DNA of 29,405 nt from a virus. Location of the stretch: positions 1 through 29,405 of the IMG/VR virus record IMGVR_UViG_3300030108_005191; one strand, 5' to 3'. Within the stretch, counting starts at the first letter, position 1. Each line of letters begins with the position of its first letter. The notes below the pieces were generated by a model. It was not told the origin of the DNA. It worked only from the letters and a program-made list of their open reading frames with translations, and made no database searches. A program made the position numbers and the translations under genes. Shown in pieces: positions 8,559 to 15,536 of the stretch.

Positions 8559-10125
8559 AATATTTGGACCCCCAGGCACAGGAAAAACAGAAAACTTACT
8601 CAAAAGAGTTCAACGTTATCTTAAACAAGGATATTCGCCAGACGAGATTTGTTACATATCATTTACCAACAAAGCAGTTGACGAGTGCATTGCAAGAGTG
8701 AGAAAAAGATTTAAGGAATATGATGAAGATGACTTTAAATATTTTAGAACATTACATTCGTTAGCCAGACAACAATTTGCTGAAATTCCTGTTTTAGATC
8801 CAAGAGCAGACTTGTTAATGTTTCATACTCAATATGGGACTGTAAAAGTAAATTATAAAGAAGGCCATGATGATCAAAAAGTTTATAATAATTGGTCTCT
8901 ACAAATATATGACCGTGCAAGAAATATGAAAGTTGACCCAGTTTCTTTATACAAACAGCAAGCAAGAAAAGCTGTTAGATTACAACAGTTTAAATCAATC
9001 ATAGCAGGATACGAAGAGTTTAAGACTATGGAATTAGAGAACGGACAACGTACACCGGACAGGTTAGACTTTACAGATATGGTACAGAAGTTTGTTAAAG
9101 ATGGGTTAGTTATTCCATTTAAAGTTTTAATGGTTGATGAAGCTCAAGATCTAACACCTCTTCAGTGGGACATGGTTGTAAAGATAGCTTTAGGTGTAGA
9201 TAGGATTTACATCGCAGGAGATGATGACCAAGCAATATACGAATGGAATGGTGCAGATGTAGAACATTTTCAAACTTTTCCTGGTAAATCTTTAGTATTA
9301 AAAAAATCTGTAAGATTAAATAAAAATATACATTTTTTTTCTAAATGTTTATTATCATCTATGGGTGATAAAAGGATTGAAAAAGAGTTTTATTCTAATC
9401 AAAAAGAGGGTTTTGTTTATAGATGGAACGGTTTAAAAAAAGTTCCTTGGGATATAGAAGGTGATTGGATGGTTTTGGCTAGGATTAATGATGTAAAAAA
9501 AGAATTACAACAAGAGGCTAAAAGTTTAGGACTATACTTTCAAGACGTTAAAAATAATAAGTCTTTTGATCCGAATCAGTTTTTAGCAATACAATACTGG
9601 GAAAAAATAGTTGACGGTGGCAGCATAAACCGTGAAGAAGCTTGCACCATGTATGAGTATTTATTGAATATTGATCACGGATACCGGTCACATGACAGCA
9701 AAAAATGGAGTTTTGCACATCCAAATCAAGTATTTACTTTTGACGAATTACATTTAAGATGTGGTATGCGAGACGAAAAAGGATTATGGCAAGACGTATT
9801 TAAACGTAAATTCAAAGATAAGGATAAGAAATACTTCAATAAATTAATGGGTGAAGGTGTAGATTTAAACCAACCACCTAAAATTATTATAGATACCATA
9901 CATCAAGTAAAGGGAGGAGAAGCTGATAATGTTGTATTAGCGAGCAAATGTAACTTCCCATCTCACTTTGAAAGAAAAAACTTAGAAGAAAAAGTAAAAG
10001 AGTTAAGAGTTTGGTACACAGGAGCGACTAGATCTAAAAGCACCTTACATTTACTTAGTACGTATCACCAATATCATTTTCCGTTAGGTAAATATTTTAA
10101 CTTATACGAGGCAAATTATGTTTAG
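8515..10125 (+). CDS. UvrD/Rep-like superfamily 1 DNA helicase
   Basis: A 536-residue SF1A helicase: Walker A GPPGTGKT at 18-25, SFTNKAVDEC (motif Ia) at 49-58, FRTLHSLA near 78-84, DEAQD at 208-212, GDDDQAIY at 235-242, DTIHQVKG near 465, and VWYTGATRS near the end (motif VI). It should unwind DNA 3'-5' during replication or recombination. At this length the 2B region is reduced compared with cellular UvrD. It starts inside the primase gene (44-base overlap), which suggests tightly linked expression. No DnaB-type replicative helicase is seen in the window, so this may serve as the fork helicase. Confidence 0.9.
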   Translation: MSNLLKQKLRGKTIKIFGPPGTGKTENLLKRVQRYLKQGYSPDEICYISFTNKAVDECIARVRKRFKEYDEDDFKYFRTLHSLARQQFAEIPVLDPRADLLMFHTQYGTVKVNYKEGHDDQKVYNNWSLQIYDRARNMKVDPVSLYKQQARKAVRLQQFKSIIAGYEEFKTMELENGQRTPDRLDFTDMVQKFVKDGLVIPFKVLMVDEAQDLTPLQWDMVVKIALGVDRIYIAGDDDQAIYEWNGADVEHFQTFPGKSLVLKKSVRLNKNIHFFSKCLLSSMGDKRIEKEFYSNQKEGFVYRWNGLKKVPWDIEGDWMVLARINDVKKELQQEAKSLGLYFQDVKNNKSFDPNQFLAIQYWEKIVDGGSINREEACTMYEYLLNIDHGYRSHDSKKWSFAHPNQVFTFDELHLRCGMRDEKGLWQDVFKRKFKDKDKKYFNKLMGEGVDLNQPPKIIIDTIHQVKGGEADNVVLASKCNFPSHFERKNLEEKVKELRVWYTGATRSKSTLHLLSTYHQYHFPLGKYFNLYEANYV

Positions 10126-10321
10126 ATTAAAAATGATAAAAGCTTTGCAAGATAAATATGATGCAATCATATCTGAATGTGAGGCTACAATAGAGATATA
10201 CTTGACTAAACCAGTCGGGATTGGAGAACATCCACAACATATAGAAGAAGTGGATAAATTAGTTAATAAAATAGCTGAGGCAGAGGATAAAATAGCTGTG
10301 TTAGAGAGATTTAAAGGATGA
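10118..10321 (+). CDS. Small helical phage protein, function unknown
   Basis: A 67-residue, mostly helical protein with a central VGIGEHPQH turn between two helices (EATIEIYL and KLVNKIAEAEDKIAVLE). The start lies inside the last codons of the helicase gene (8-base overlap) and its stop overlaps the next start (ATGA), so it is translated as part of the replication operon. I believe I have seen this helix-GIGEHPQH-helix layout in other phages, but no function is known to me. Confidence 0.75.
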   Translation: MFRLKMIKALQDKYDAIISECEATIEIYLTKPVGIGEHPQHIEEVDKLVNKIAEAEDKIAVLERFKG

Positions 10322-10566
10322 CAAACAAGGGTTTGTTTGAAGAAATCTTCCCTCAAGATAAACAAATTGGAGGATCTCATTACAAAGATATGGCTATACA
10401 ACCATTTGAGTTTATATCAAAAAATGAGCTCACGTTTTTTCAAGGGAACGTTATAAAATACGTGTGCAGGTACAAGCAGAAAAACGGGATACAAGATTTA
10501 GAAAAAGTAATTCACTATTGTCAGTTAGAAATATTAAAATTAAAAGATGCAAAAAAGAAAAAATAA
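10318..10566 (+). CDS. DUF3310 family protein (T7 gp1.7-like region)
   Basis: An 82-residue protein with the DUF3310 signature: GGSHYKDMAIQPFEFI, then GNVIKYVCRYKQKNGIQDLEK, then a HYCQLEIL helix. The family is common in phages and includes the conserved part of T7 gp1.7, a nucleotide kinase. Whether this short version has kinase activity cannot be told. The start overlaps the previous stop (ATGA), and the 3' end overlaps the tiny zinc-ribbon gene by 20 bases. A role in nucleotide metabolism would fit the neighbouring polymerase. Confidence 0.85.
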   Translation: MTNKGLFEEIFPQDKQIGGSHYKDMAIQPFEFISKNELTFFQGNVIKYVCRYKQKNGIQDLEKVIHYCQLEILKLKDAKKKK

Positions 10567-10726
10567 ATGCTGTGAATGCGAAAGAAATGGAGTTATAATT
10601 GAAAAAGAAAAAATTTATTGTGCTGAGTGTTATATGTTTAATAATAATATTCTTCCCCATGTCGTGCGTTCCACTAAAGGACGATATAAGTATAAATCCA
10701 TTAACTATAATAAAACACTTCACTAA
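10547..10726 (+). CDS. Tiny CxxC/CxxC zinc-ribbon protein
   Basis: A 59-codon frame from ATG 10547 with two knuckles, KCCECERN near the N-terminus and YCAECYM about 17 residues later, spaced as in a treble-clef or zinc-ribbon fold, followed by a basic tail. The start lies inside the DUF3310 gene (20-base overlap) and has only a weak AAAG upstream. The second half shares its DNA with the lipoprotein-like frame below. Both frames cannot be under strong selection everywhere, so one may be spurious. The paired CxxC motifs make this one credible. Confidence 0.5.
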   Translation: MQKRKNKCCECERNGVIIEKEKIYCAECYMFNNNILPHVVRSTKGRYKYKSINYNKTLH

Positions 10727-10736
10727 AAAGAAATGA
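10599..10736 (+). CDS. Small lipoprotein-like protein (possible spanin or surface protein)
   Basis: A 45-codon frame from TTG 10599, with GGAG about seven bases upstream. The product has a KKKK n-region, a hydrophobic core (FIVLSVICLIIIFF) and PMSC, which resembles a lipobox with Cys at residue 23, leaving a mature tail of about 22 residues. Its TGA stop overlaps the next ATG (ATGA), and that gene overlaps the polymerase in the same way; the chain supports expression. A small outer-membrane lipoprotein could be an o-spanin or act in superinfection exclusion. The TTG start, the imperfect lipobox and the overlap with the zinc-ribbon frame keep confidence moderate. Confidence 0.5.
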   Translation: MKKKKFIVLSVICLIIIFFPMSCVPLKDDISINPLTIIKHFTKKK

Positions 10737-10825
10737 CTTTTTTATATGGATTAGGAATGTTGTCGGTTGGAATACTTGCAATCGCAATAATATGTACAAT
10801 AGGATTTTACGTAATAAATAAATGA
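10733..10825 (+). CDS. Single-membrane-helix peptide (30 aa)
   Basis: A 30-residue peptide, MTFLYG followed by one hydrophobic helix with scattered Gly and Ala, ending VINK. It is linked by four-base ATGA overlaps to the lipoprotein-like frame upstream and to the DNA polymerase downstream, which suggests real translation by re-initiation. The function is unknown; it may tether a complex to the membrane or simply couple polymerase translation. Confidence 0.55.
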   Translation: MTFLYGLGMLSVGILAIAIICTIGFYVINK

Positions 10826-12696
10826 CACATCAATTAAATTTTATATATAATGATAGTGATTGGGTTTGCCCACAAGAATACCCGGATCTTTCACAAGCAA
10901 AAGAAATAGCAATAGATTTAGAAACTAAAGACCCTAATCTTAAAACAAAAGGATCTGGTTGGGCTACATTTGATGGAGCAATTGTAGGTTTTGCAGTAGC
11001 AGCATTAGGTCAACAATGGTATTTTCCCATTCAACATGATGCGGGTGGTAACATGGATCTTGGTATTACTACAGCTTGGATGCAAAATGTTTTAAAAACA
11101 CCAGCCGATAAAATATTTCACAATGCTTCATACGATGTTGGTTGGTTACTTATGAACGGTTTTGAGATCAGAGGTAAGATAATAGATACGATGATTGCAG
11201 CAGCTGTTGTAGATGAAAATAGATTTAGTTTTAGTTTAAATGCTTGTAGTAAAGATTGGTTGGGTGAAATAAAGAATGAGACATTCTTAAATGAAAAAGC
11301 GAAAGAATGGGGTATTGATCCTAAACAAGACTTATGGAAGTTACCTGCAGGTTATGTTGGTTTTTATGCTGAACAAGATGCAGGTTTAACTTTAAAACTT
11401 TGGCAGCATTTAAAAACAGAAATTAGTAAACAAAGTTTACATGATGTGTGGGACCTGGAGATGGATTTGTTGCCTATATTAATAGAAATGCGTAGGACAG
11501 GTATACGTGTTGACGAACAAAGGGCAGCAGATCTTAAAAAAGAATTTAAGAAAAAGGAGTCAATTGTTTTAGGTAAGATAAAAAAAGAAACTACATTAGA
11601 TGTTGATATTTGGGCAGCAAGGAGTGTTGCACAAATCTTTGATAGAATAGGTGTGGATTATCCACGGACACCGAAAACCGGAGAACCAAGCTTTACCCAA
11701 AACTGGTTAGTGAACTGTGATAACCCAATAGCGCAACTAATACGAGAAGCAAGAGAAATAAATAAATTCCATTCAACATTCATAGACTCCATACAAAGAT
11801 ACGTTCACAAAGGTAGAATCCACTCAGAAATAAATCAGTTAAGATCTGACCAGGGTGGTACTGTATCTGGACGTTTAAGTTATTCTAATCCAAATCTTCA
11901 ACAAATACCAGCAAGAAATAAAGAGTTCGGTAATAAGATAAGAAGTTTATTTTTACCTGAGGAAGGTAGACAATGGGGAAGTTTTGATTACTCACAACAA
12001 GAACCAAGACTGGTGGCTCACTATGCTGCGTCCGTAGATATTGACGGATCATTTACAGGTGCTGACGAGTTTATAAAAGCGTATGAAAGTGATGAAGCAG
12101 ACTTTCATCAAATTGTTGCTGATATGGCAGGTATATCTAGAACTAATGCTAAAACGATCAATTTGGGTCTTTTTTATGGTATGGGTAAAGCTAAACTAGC
12201 GAGAGAATTAGGTATATCAAAAGATGCTGCTGAAAATTTATTAAGTAAATATCATACTAGAGTGCCTTTTGTTAAAAGATTGGCTGAAGCTGTAACTAAT
12301 AGTGCCTCAAAATATGGCTTTATTCGCACGATAAGGGGCCGTAAATGCCGATTCAACATGTGGGAGCCTGCTACCTTCGGAATGAACAAAGCTATGCGAT
12401 ATGAGGAGGCTAAGGCCATTTATGGAAACAACATTAGAAGAGCCTTTACTTACAAGGCCCTGAATAGGTTAATTCAAGGATCTGCAGCAGATCAAACAAA
12501 ACAAGCTATGATAAATTGTTACAAGCAAGGGTTTAAACCTATGTTGCAAATTCATGATGAATTATGCTTTTCGATTAATGAGGAAAGTGATATAATAAAA
12601 ATTAAGGAGGTTATGGAAAGTGCTATCGAATATCTTAAAGTCCCATTCAAAACAGACGTTGCACTCGGAACAAGCTGGGGAAATGCCAAAGAATAA
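10822..12696 (+). CDS. polA: Family A DNA polymerase with 3'-5' exonuclease
   Basis: A 624-residue replicative polymerase. The proofreading domain has AIDLET with D32 and E34, HNASYD with D105, and YAEQD with Y182 and D186. The polymerase domain has the GRLSYSNPNLQQIP segment near 355, motif A FDYSQQEPR with D389, motif B with R440, K444 and Y452, and motif C HDE at 578-580. No 5' nuclease domain is present, as in T7-like enzymes. The residue matching E. coli Phe762 is Leu448, a variant linked in marine-virus surveys to slower or temperate-like life styles. It differs from the usual motif A (SQIELR) by QQEPR. The start overlaps the membrane peptide (ATGA); the end overlaps a zinc-ribbon gene by 14 bases. 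Confidence 0.95.
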   Translation: MTHQLNFIYNDSDWVCPQEYPDLSQAKEIAIDLETKDPNLKTKGSGWATFDGAIVGFAVAALGQQWYFPIQHDAGGNMDLGITTAWMQNVLKTPADKIFHNASYDVGWLLMNGFEIRGKIIDTMIAAAVVDENRFSFSLNACSKDWLGEIKNETFLNEKAKEWGIDPKQDLWKLPAGYVGFYAEQDAGLTLKLWQHLKTEISKQSLHDVWDLEMDLLPILIEMRRTGIRVDEQRAADLKKEFKKKESIVLGKIKKETTLDVDIWAARSVAQIFDRIGVDYPRTPKTGEPSFTQNWLVNCDNPIAQLIREAREINKFHSTFIDSIQRYVHKGRIHSEINQLRSDQGGTVSGRLSYSNPNLQQIPARNKEFGNKIRSLFLPEEGRQWGSFDYSQQEPRLVAHYAASVDIDGSFTGADEFIKAYESDEADFHQIVADMAGISRTNAKTINLGLFYGMGKAKLARELGISKDAAENLLSKYHTRVPFVKRLAEAVTNSASKYGFIRTIRGRKCRFNMWEPATFGMNKAMRYEEAKAIYGNNIRRAFTYKALNRLIQGSAADQTKQAMINCYKQGFKPMLQIHDELCFSINEESDIIKIKEVMESAIEYLKVPFKTDVALGTSWGNAKE

Positions 12697-12829
12697 TTGT
12701 CCAAGATGCGATGGCACCAGGTTAATACAAACCTGGCACGATATCGCTGAAACTCATAAAGTTACGACTGAGTGTCCTCTTTGTCTTCCTGACCTTGATC
12801 TTCAATCTCTTCGATCGTCTGGTCTTTGA
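12683..12829 (+). CDS. Small zinc-ribbon protein
   Basis: Start chosen at ATG 12683, just after GGGG, rather than an upstream in-frame ATG inside the polymerase. The 48-residue product has CPRC at residues 6-9 and ECPLC about 24 residues later, a zinc-ribbon pair, and then a short Leu/Ser tail. Such small zinc proteins commonly follow phage polymerase genes; no role is established. Its 3' half is antisense to the minus-strand 49-residue gene. Confidence 0.65.
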   Translation: MPKNNCPRCDGTRLIQTWHDIAETHKVTTECPLCLPDLDLQSLRSSGL

Positions 12830-12911
12830 ACCTAGGATCATAATTATAAAATTTTATTTTATAACCTTTCTCTTTAAGTTCTTTTAAACGTTTTTGATTC
12901 CAATAAAACAT
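12762..12911 (-). CDS. Small acidic-tail protein antisense to the zinc-ribbon gene
   Basis: A 49-residue frame on the minus strand with AAGGAG about six bases upstream of its ATG (12909-12911) and an extended -10 box 26 bases upstream. The product starts FYWNQKRLKELKEKGY and ends in a Glu/Asp/Gln-rich tail. It runs into the zinc-ribbon gene from the opposite strand for 68 bases. The good start signals make it more convincing than its size would. Function unknown. Confidence 0.6.
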   Translation of the reverse strand: MFYWNQKRLKELKEKGYKIKFYNYDPRFKDQTIEEIEDQGQEDKEDTQS

Positions 12912-12937
12912 TTGCTCTCCTTTTTTATTTATACCCT

Positions 12938-12946
12938 ATTATACCA
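12938..12946 (-). promoter_or_regulatory. Extended -10 promoter for the 49-aa minus-strand gene
   Basis: On the minus strand the sequence reads TGG then TATAAT (12938-12943), an extended -10 with consensus hexamer. No good -35 is visible, which is usual for extended -10 promoters. The predicted leader of about 19 bases contains AAGGAG. Confidence 0.55.
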
Positions 12947-13011
12947 TGAGCTATTTTTTGATTTTTTATTTTATTGAATAGTAGACGATCACTTGTTACA
13001 GGGGTTAAATT

Positions 13012-14583
13012 CTAGATGCGACACTGAATGCTTTTATAGAATTTATTAGTTTTACAAAAATCATTAATTATTTTATCTAAATCATGATTATTTTTTTCAT
13101 AAAAATCTTTCATTGGTTTATATAAATAAAAGCTTTGTAATTCTTCTTTTGCTAGTTTTGGATTAAAAAGTTTCATTCCTATGGCTACCTGATACCATAG
13201 TGTATTACCTAAATGATAAAAATTATTACCTATGTCATTAATATAATCATTTTCTCTTGGCATTTTATAACTCCACATTGACATTAATCTTTTTAATCTT
13301 GTAGACCATCTTTTTGTATCACTTGCTTCTTTCCAAAATTCAGAATCTTTTCTTGGGGTTATGTAATGAAATACAATAAAATCTCTAATATTATCCCACA
13401 TCTGTGTCATTTCTAAATTATATTGTTCATGAAATAAATTACATTTGTAATTCAAACCTTTTTTAAAATAATATTCTAAAAAATGATTTATTTGCATAAT
13501 TGTGGCATGTATGGACGTGGCCTCTAACGGTTCTATAAATGCACTTGATAAACCAGTTGATAATACATTTTTAATCCAAAATTTTTCTAATCTACCTGTA
13601 CTAAAATTTATTTCTCTCTGTACTTTTATTTTTCTATTTTTTAATTTTTTACTTATCTCTTCATAAGCTCTTTCAAAGTCTGTGTGTTTACTGCTAAAAA
13701 CATAACCACATCCCATTCTTGTTTGTGTAGGTATTTCCCAACACCATCCATGTTTTTGAGCCCAGGCATGTGTATAATTTTTTATTTCTTCATTATCTTC
13801 TATTTGATAATTAAAATTTAAGGCACTATCTACAAGTAAATTATCTTTATAAGATATCCATTTATTTTCTTCTATATTTTTAATTAGTATTCTTGCAAAT
13901 CCTGTGCAATCTACAAATAAATCTCCCTCAATGTTTTGTCCTGATTTTGTTTTTAAATATTTTACAAAACCATTTTCATCTTGTTCAAATCCTATTACTT
14001 GATCATCAACGTATTTACATTTGTGTGTATTTAAAGCTTTTTTCTTAAGATATTGTCCTACTTTATATGTATCTAAATGATAAGCTACTGGAATTGCAGA
14101 ACCCTTTTTTTGCATTGTATAAATATTTTCACCATTATTAGTAAAATGTAATTTGTTTGAGGCCATCAATCTTGATTGTAAAGTTTTGTCATAATCTAAA
14201 CCCTCTGCAATATGATAAATTCTAAAGTCATCATAACTGATGTGAGGGTAGCCAAAAAAATTATTATAATTATCACCAATAGGAGAATAAAATGATTTGC
14301 CAACTGTATGCCAATCACTATGTTTAATTCCTAATTTAAATGTAGATTCAGTTTCTTTTAAAAATTCTTTTTCATGAACACCAGTTAAATTATTTTTAAG
14401 ATTTATTAAATCATTAAACCGTCCTGTTGTGCTTTCTCCAACTCCAATTATTGGAATTTCTGGTGTTGCCACTAAAATTATTTTTATGTCATTACTTGTT
14501 TTATTAATGAAGTTATGTGCAGTAGACCATCCTGCAGTTCCCCCACCCACTATAACAATTGTTTCAGTTTTATTTTGAGACAT
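13012..14583 (-). CDS. Flavin-dependent tryptophan halogenase
   Basis: A 523-residue FAD enzyme of the PrnA/RebH type, which uses reduced flavin, oxygen and halide to halogenate an aromatic substrate. Visible marks: dinucleotide-binding GGGTAG at 13-18, the GVGES loop at 47-51, TFKLG with K83 at the place of the catalytic Lys79 of PrnA, the WxWxIP signature WCWEIP at 280-285, and FIEPLEAT with E351/E354 in the Glu346 region. PrnA-like enzymes have Ser after the second Glu; here it is Ala. Length is typical. No flavin reductase is seen nearby, so host flavin would be used. Viral homologues exist in cyanophages (VirX1 of Syn10, an iodinase). No ribosome site is seen; it probably follows the two small genes from the promoter near 15.0 kb. 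Substrate is unknown. Confidence 0.93.
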   Translation of the reverse strand: MSQNKTETIVIVGGGTAGWSTAHNFINKTSNDIKIILVATPEIPIIGVGESTTGRFNDLINLKNNLTGVHEKEFLKETESTFKLGIKHSDWHTVGKSFYSPIGDNYNNFFGYPHISYDDFRIYHIAEGLDYDKTLQSRLMASNKLHFTNNGENIYTMQKKGSAIPVAYHLDTYKVGQYLKKKALNTHKCKYVDDQVIGFEQDENGFVKYLKTKSGQNIEGDLFVDCTGFARILIKNIEENKWISYKDNLLVDSALNFNYQIEDNEEIKNYTHAWAQKHGWCWEIPTQTRMGCGYVFSSKHTDFERAYEEISKKLKNRKIKVQREINFSTGRLEKFWIKNVLSTGLSSAFIEPLEATSIHATIMQINHFLEYYFKKGLNYKCNLFHEQYNLEMTQMWDNIRDFIVFHYITPRKDSEFWKEASDTKRWSTRLKRLMSMWSYKMPRENDYINDIGNNFYHLGNTLWYQVAIGMKLFNPKLAKEELQSFYLYKPMKDFYEKNNHDLDKIINDFCKTNKFYKSIQCRI

Positions 14584-14619
14584 AGATAGCGTGCAGAATA
14601 TGTGAAAAAAATTTAAATA

Positions 14620-14638
14620 CTAGTTTTTTATTAACTAG
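14620..14638 (-). terminator. Weak stem-loop upstream of the halogenase
   Basis: CTAGTT (14620-14625) and AACTAG (14633-14638) form a 6-bp stem with a 7-base loop. Read on the minus strand it is followed by a T-rich run at 14604-14617. It sits at the stop of the 62-aa gene and could partly terminate before the halogenase. The stem is weak. Confidence 0.3.
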
Positions 14639-14819
14639 CTATATCAAGAAGACCTTTTCTAGCGTCTTCAACACTTTGGTCATTAATTTTGACCTTTACA
14701 TCTTTTAGTTCAATGTCGATCCACTTCATGTCAGGAGTTACTCTGCCCTGAGACAACGCTTGCGTTGCCCATTTGGATTCCAGCTGAAGTTTTTTCGCCA
14801 CTAGTTCTTGTAGAGACAT
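14631..14819 (-). CDS. Small helical protein of unknown function
   Basis: Start set at ATG 14819 because AGGAGG lies nine bases upstream; the longer in-frame extension lacks this. The 62-residue product starts SLQELVAKKLQLE and ends ARKGLLDIAS, with a mixed charged middle. It overlaps the preceding gene by 89 bases in another frame. It lies between that gene and the halogenase, all on the minus strand, and is probably co-transcribed with both. No family recognised. Confidence 0.6.
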   Translation of the reverse strand: MSLQELVAKKLQLESKWATQALSQGRVTPDMKWIDIELKDVKVKINDQSVEDARKGLLDIAS

Positions 14820-15006
14820 TTCTATCAACCTCCTCAAATGTAATATAGACACGATCAGTTCCATAAAAACCCTCATCAATGCCTGTTATCTCTCCTGAAT
14901 TCACGCCATTTGAAAACGTTTCAAGAGCAGCTTTATCATCTGATGCTTCAAGCGTCTTATCAATATATATGCTTTTATATCTTGCTTGGATGCGATAAAG
15001 CTTCAT
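14731..15006 (-). CDS. Small alpha/beta protein heading the halogenase operon
   Basis: A 91-residue protein, MKLYRIQARYKSIYIDKTLEASDD, with a strand-helix-strand pattern in the first 60 residues and a Ser/Thr/Gly-rich tail that overlaps the next gene. The start sits five bases after a strong -10, so the message is predicted to be leaderless, and no Shine-Dalgarno is present. It heads the minus-strand unit that continues into the halogenase. No family recognised; a link to halogenation is by position only. Confidence 0.65.
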   Translation of the reverse strand: MKLYRIQARYKSIYIDKTLEASDDKAALETFSNGVNSGEITGIDEGFYGTDRVYITFEEVDRNVSTRTSGEKTSAGIQMGNASVVSGQSNS

Positions 15007-15011
15007 AAGTC

Positions 15012-15041
15012 ATTATATAACAAAATGTGATATAAATGCAA
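15012..15041 (-). promoter_or_regulatory. Strong leaderless promoter of the halogenase unit
   Basis: On the minus strand a -35 TTGCAT (15036-15041), an 18-base spacer and a consensus -10 TATAAT (15012-15017). Only five bases separate the -10 from ATG (15004-15006), so the first transcribed base should be at or next to the start codon. Confidence 0.65.
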
Positions 15042-15071
15042 CACCCTACATTATGGATTAAGGCAAAATTA

Positions 15072-15080
15072 TGATATAAT
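15072..15080 (+). promoter_or_regulatory. Extended -10 promoter for the plus-strand small exported protein
   Basis: TGA followed by TATAAT (15075-15080), an extended -10 with consensus hexamer and no clear -35. The ATG is at 15095, giving a leader of about 7 bases without a ribosome site. It is divergent from the halogenase-unit promoter in the same 88-base gap. Confidence 0.55.
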
Positions 15081-15094
15081 ATTATTAGAGCGGT

Positions 15095-15313
15095 ATGGCA
15101 AAAACTTTAATTATTTTAGTGTTATTATTTGATGGATCTTTAATTCAAGAAAAATATGAATTAACTAGACCGATGGATGTGCATGAATGCTTACTCTTTG
15201 CAGACGATCATAGAGAGGCTATTTCTACCTATAAAGAATTTGATGATGCCATGAAAAATGGTTGGTATTTAAATGATGGTAGGGGTACAATTCAAGGATT
15301 TATGTGCGAATAA
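15095..15313 (+). CDS. Small exported-looking Cys protein, related to its convergent neighbour
   Basis: A 72-residue protein with a hydrophobic N-terminus (TLIILVLLF) that could be a short signal or anchor, then MDVHECL in the middle and GFMCE at the very end. The next gene, on the opposite strand, has NDMHDCL and FYCE in the same order, so the two look like diverged relatives. The two Cys could form a disulfide in the periplasm. It has its own promoter and ends exactly where the neighbour's stop begins. Function unknown. Confidence 0.65.
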   Translation: MAKTLIILVLLFDGSLIQEKYELTRPMDVHECLLFADDHREAISTYKEFDDAMKNGWYLNDGRGTIQGFMCE

Positions 15314-15526
15314 TCAGGCCTCAGGTACCTTTTCACAATAAAATTTAATATAAATCCCATGTTTATTTACTTTTTCTCTACCTAATTCCTTAGTTTTTTC
15401 TTGTGCCATTTGATAACCCATCATTAAACAATCATGCATGTCATTAAATGATTGTTTTACTTGATAAGGTGCAATGCAATCTCCAGTGGTAAAACTACAC
15501 ATTATTAGGGTAAGTAAAATTTTCAT
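15314..15526 (-). CDS. Small exported-looking Cys protein, convergent relative
   Basis: A 70-residue protein: MKILLTLIMCSF signal-like start, then SFNDMHDCL, a helical stretch (MAQEKTKELGRE) and IYIKFYCE near the end. It shares the DxHxCL and terminal CE pattern with the plus-strand gene it meets tail to tail with no spacing. AAGGA lies about eight bases before its ATG. Three or four Cys and the hydrophobic start suggest a periplasmic or membrane-attached product. The role is unknown; envelope modification or exclusion of other phages is speculation. Confidence 0.7.
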   Translation of the reverse strand: MKILLTLIMCSFTTGDCIAPYQVKQSFNDMHDCLMMGYQMAQEKTKELGREKVNKHGIYIKFYCEKVPEA

Positions 15527-15536
15527 AAAATTATCC

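Noticed and set aside
10451-10723. Minus-strand 90-codon frame opposite DUF3310 and the tiny genes
   Set aside because: It is antisense to genes with better support on the plus strand and has a Phe/Ile-rich shadow composition.
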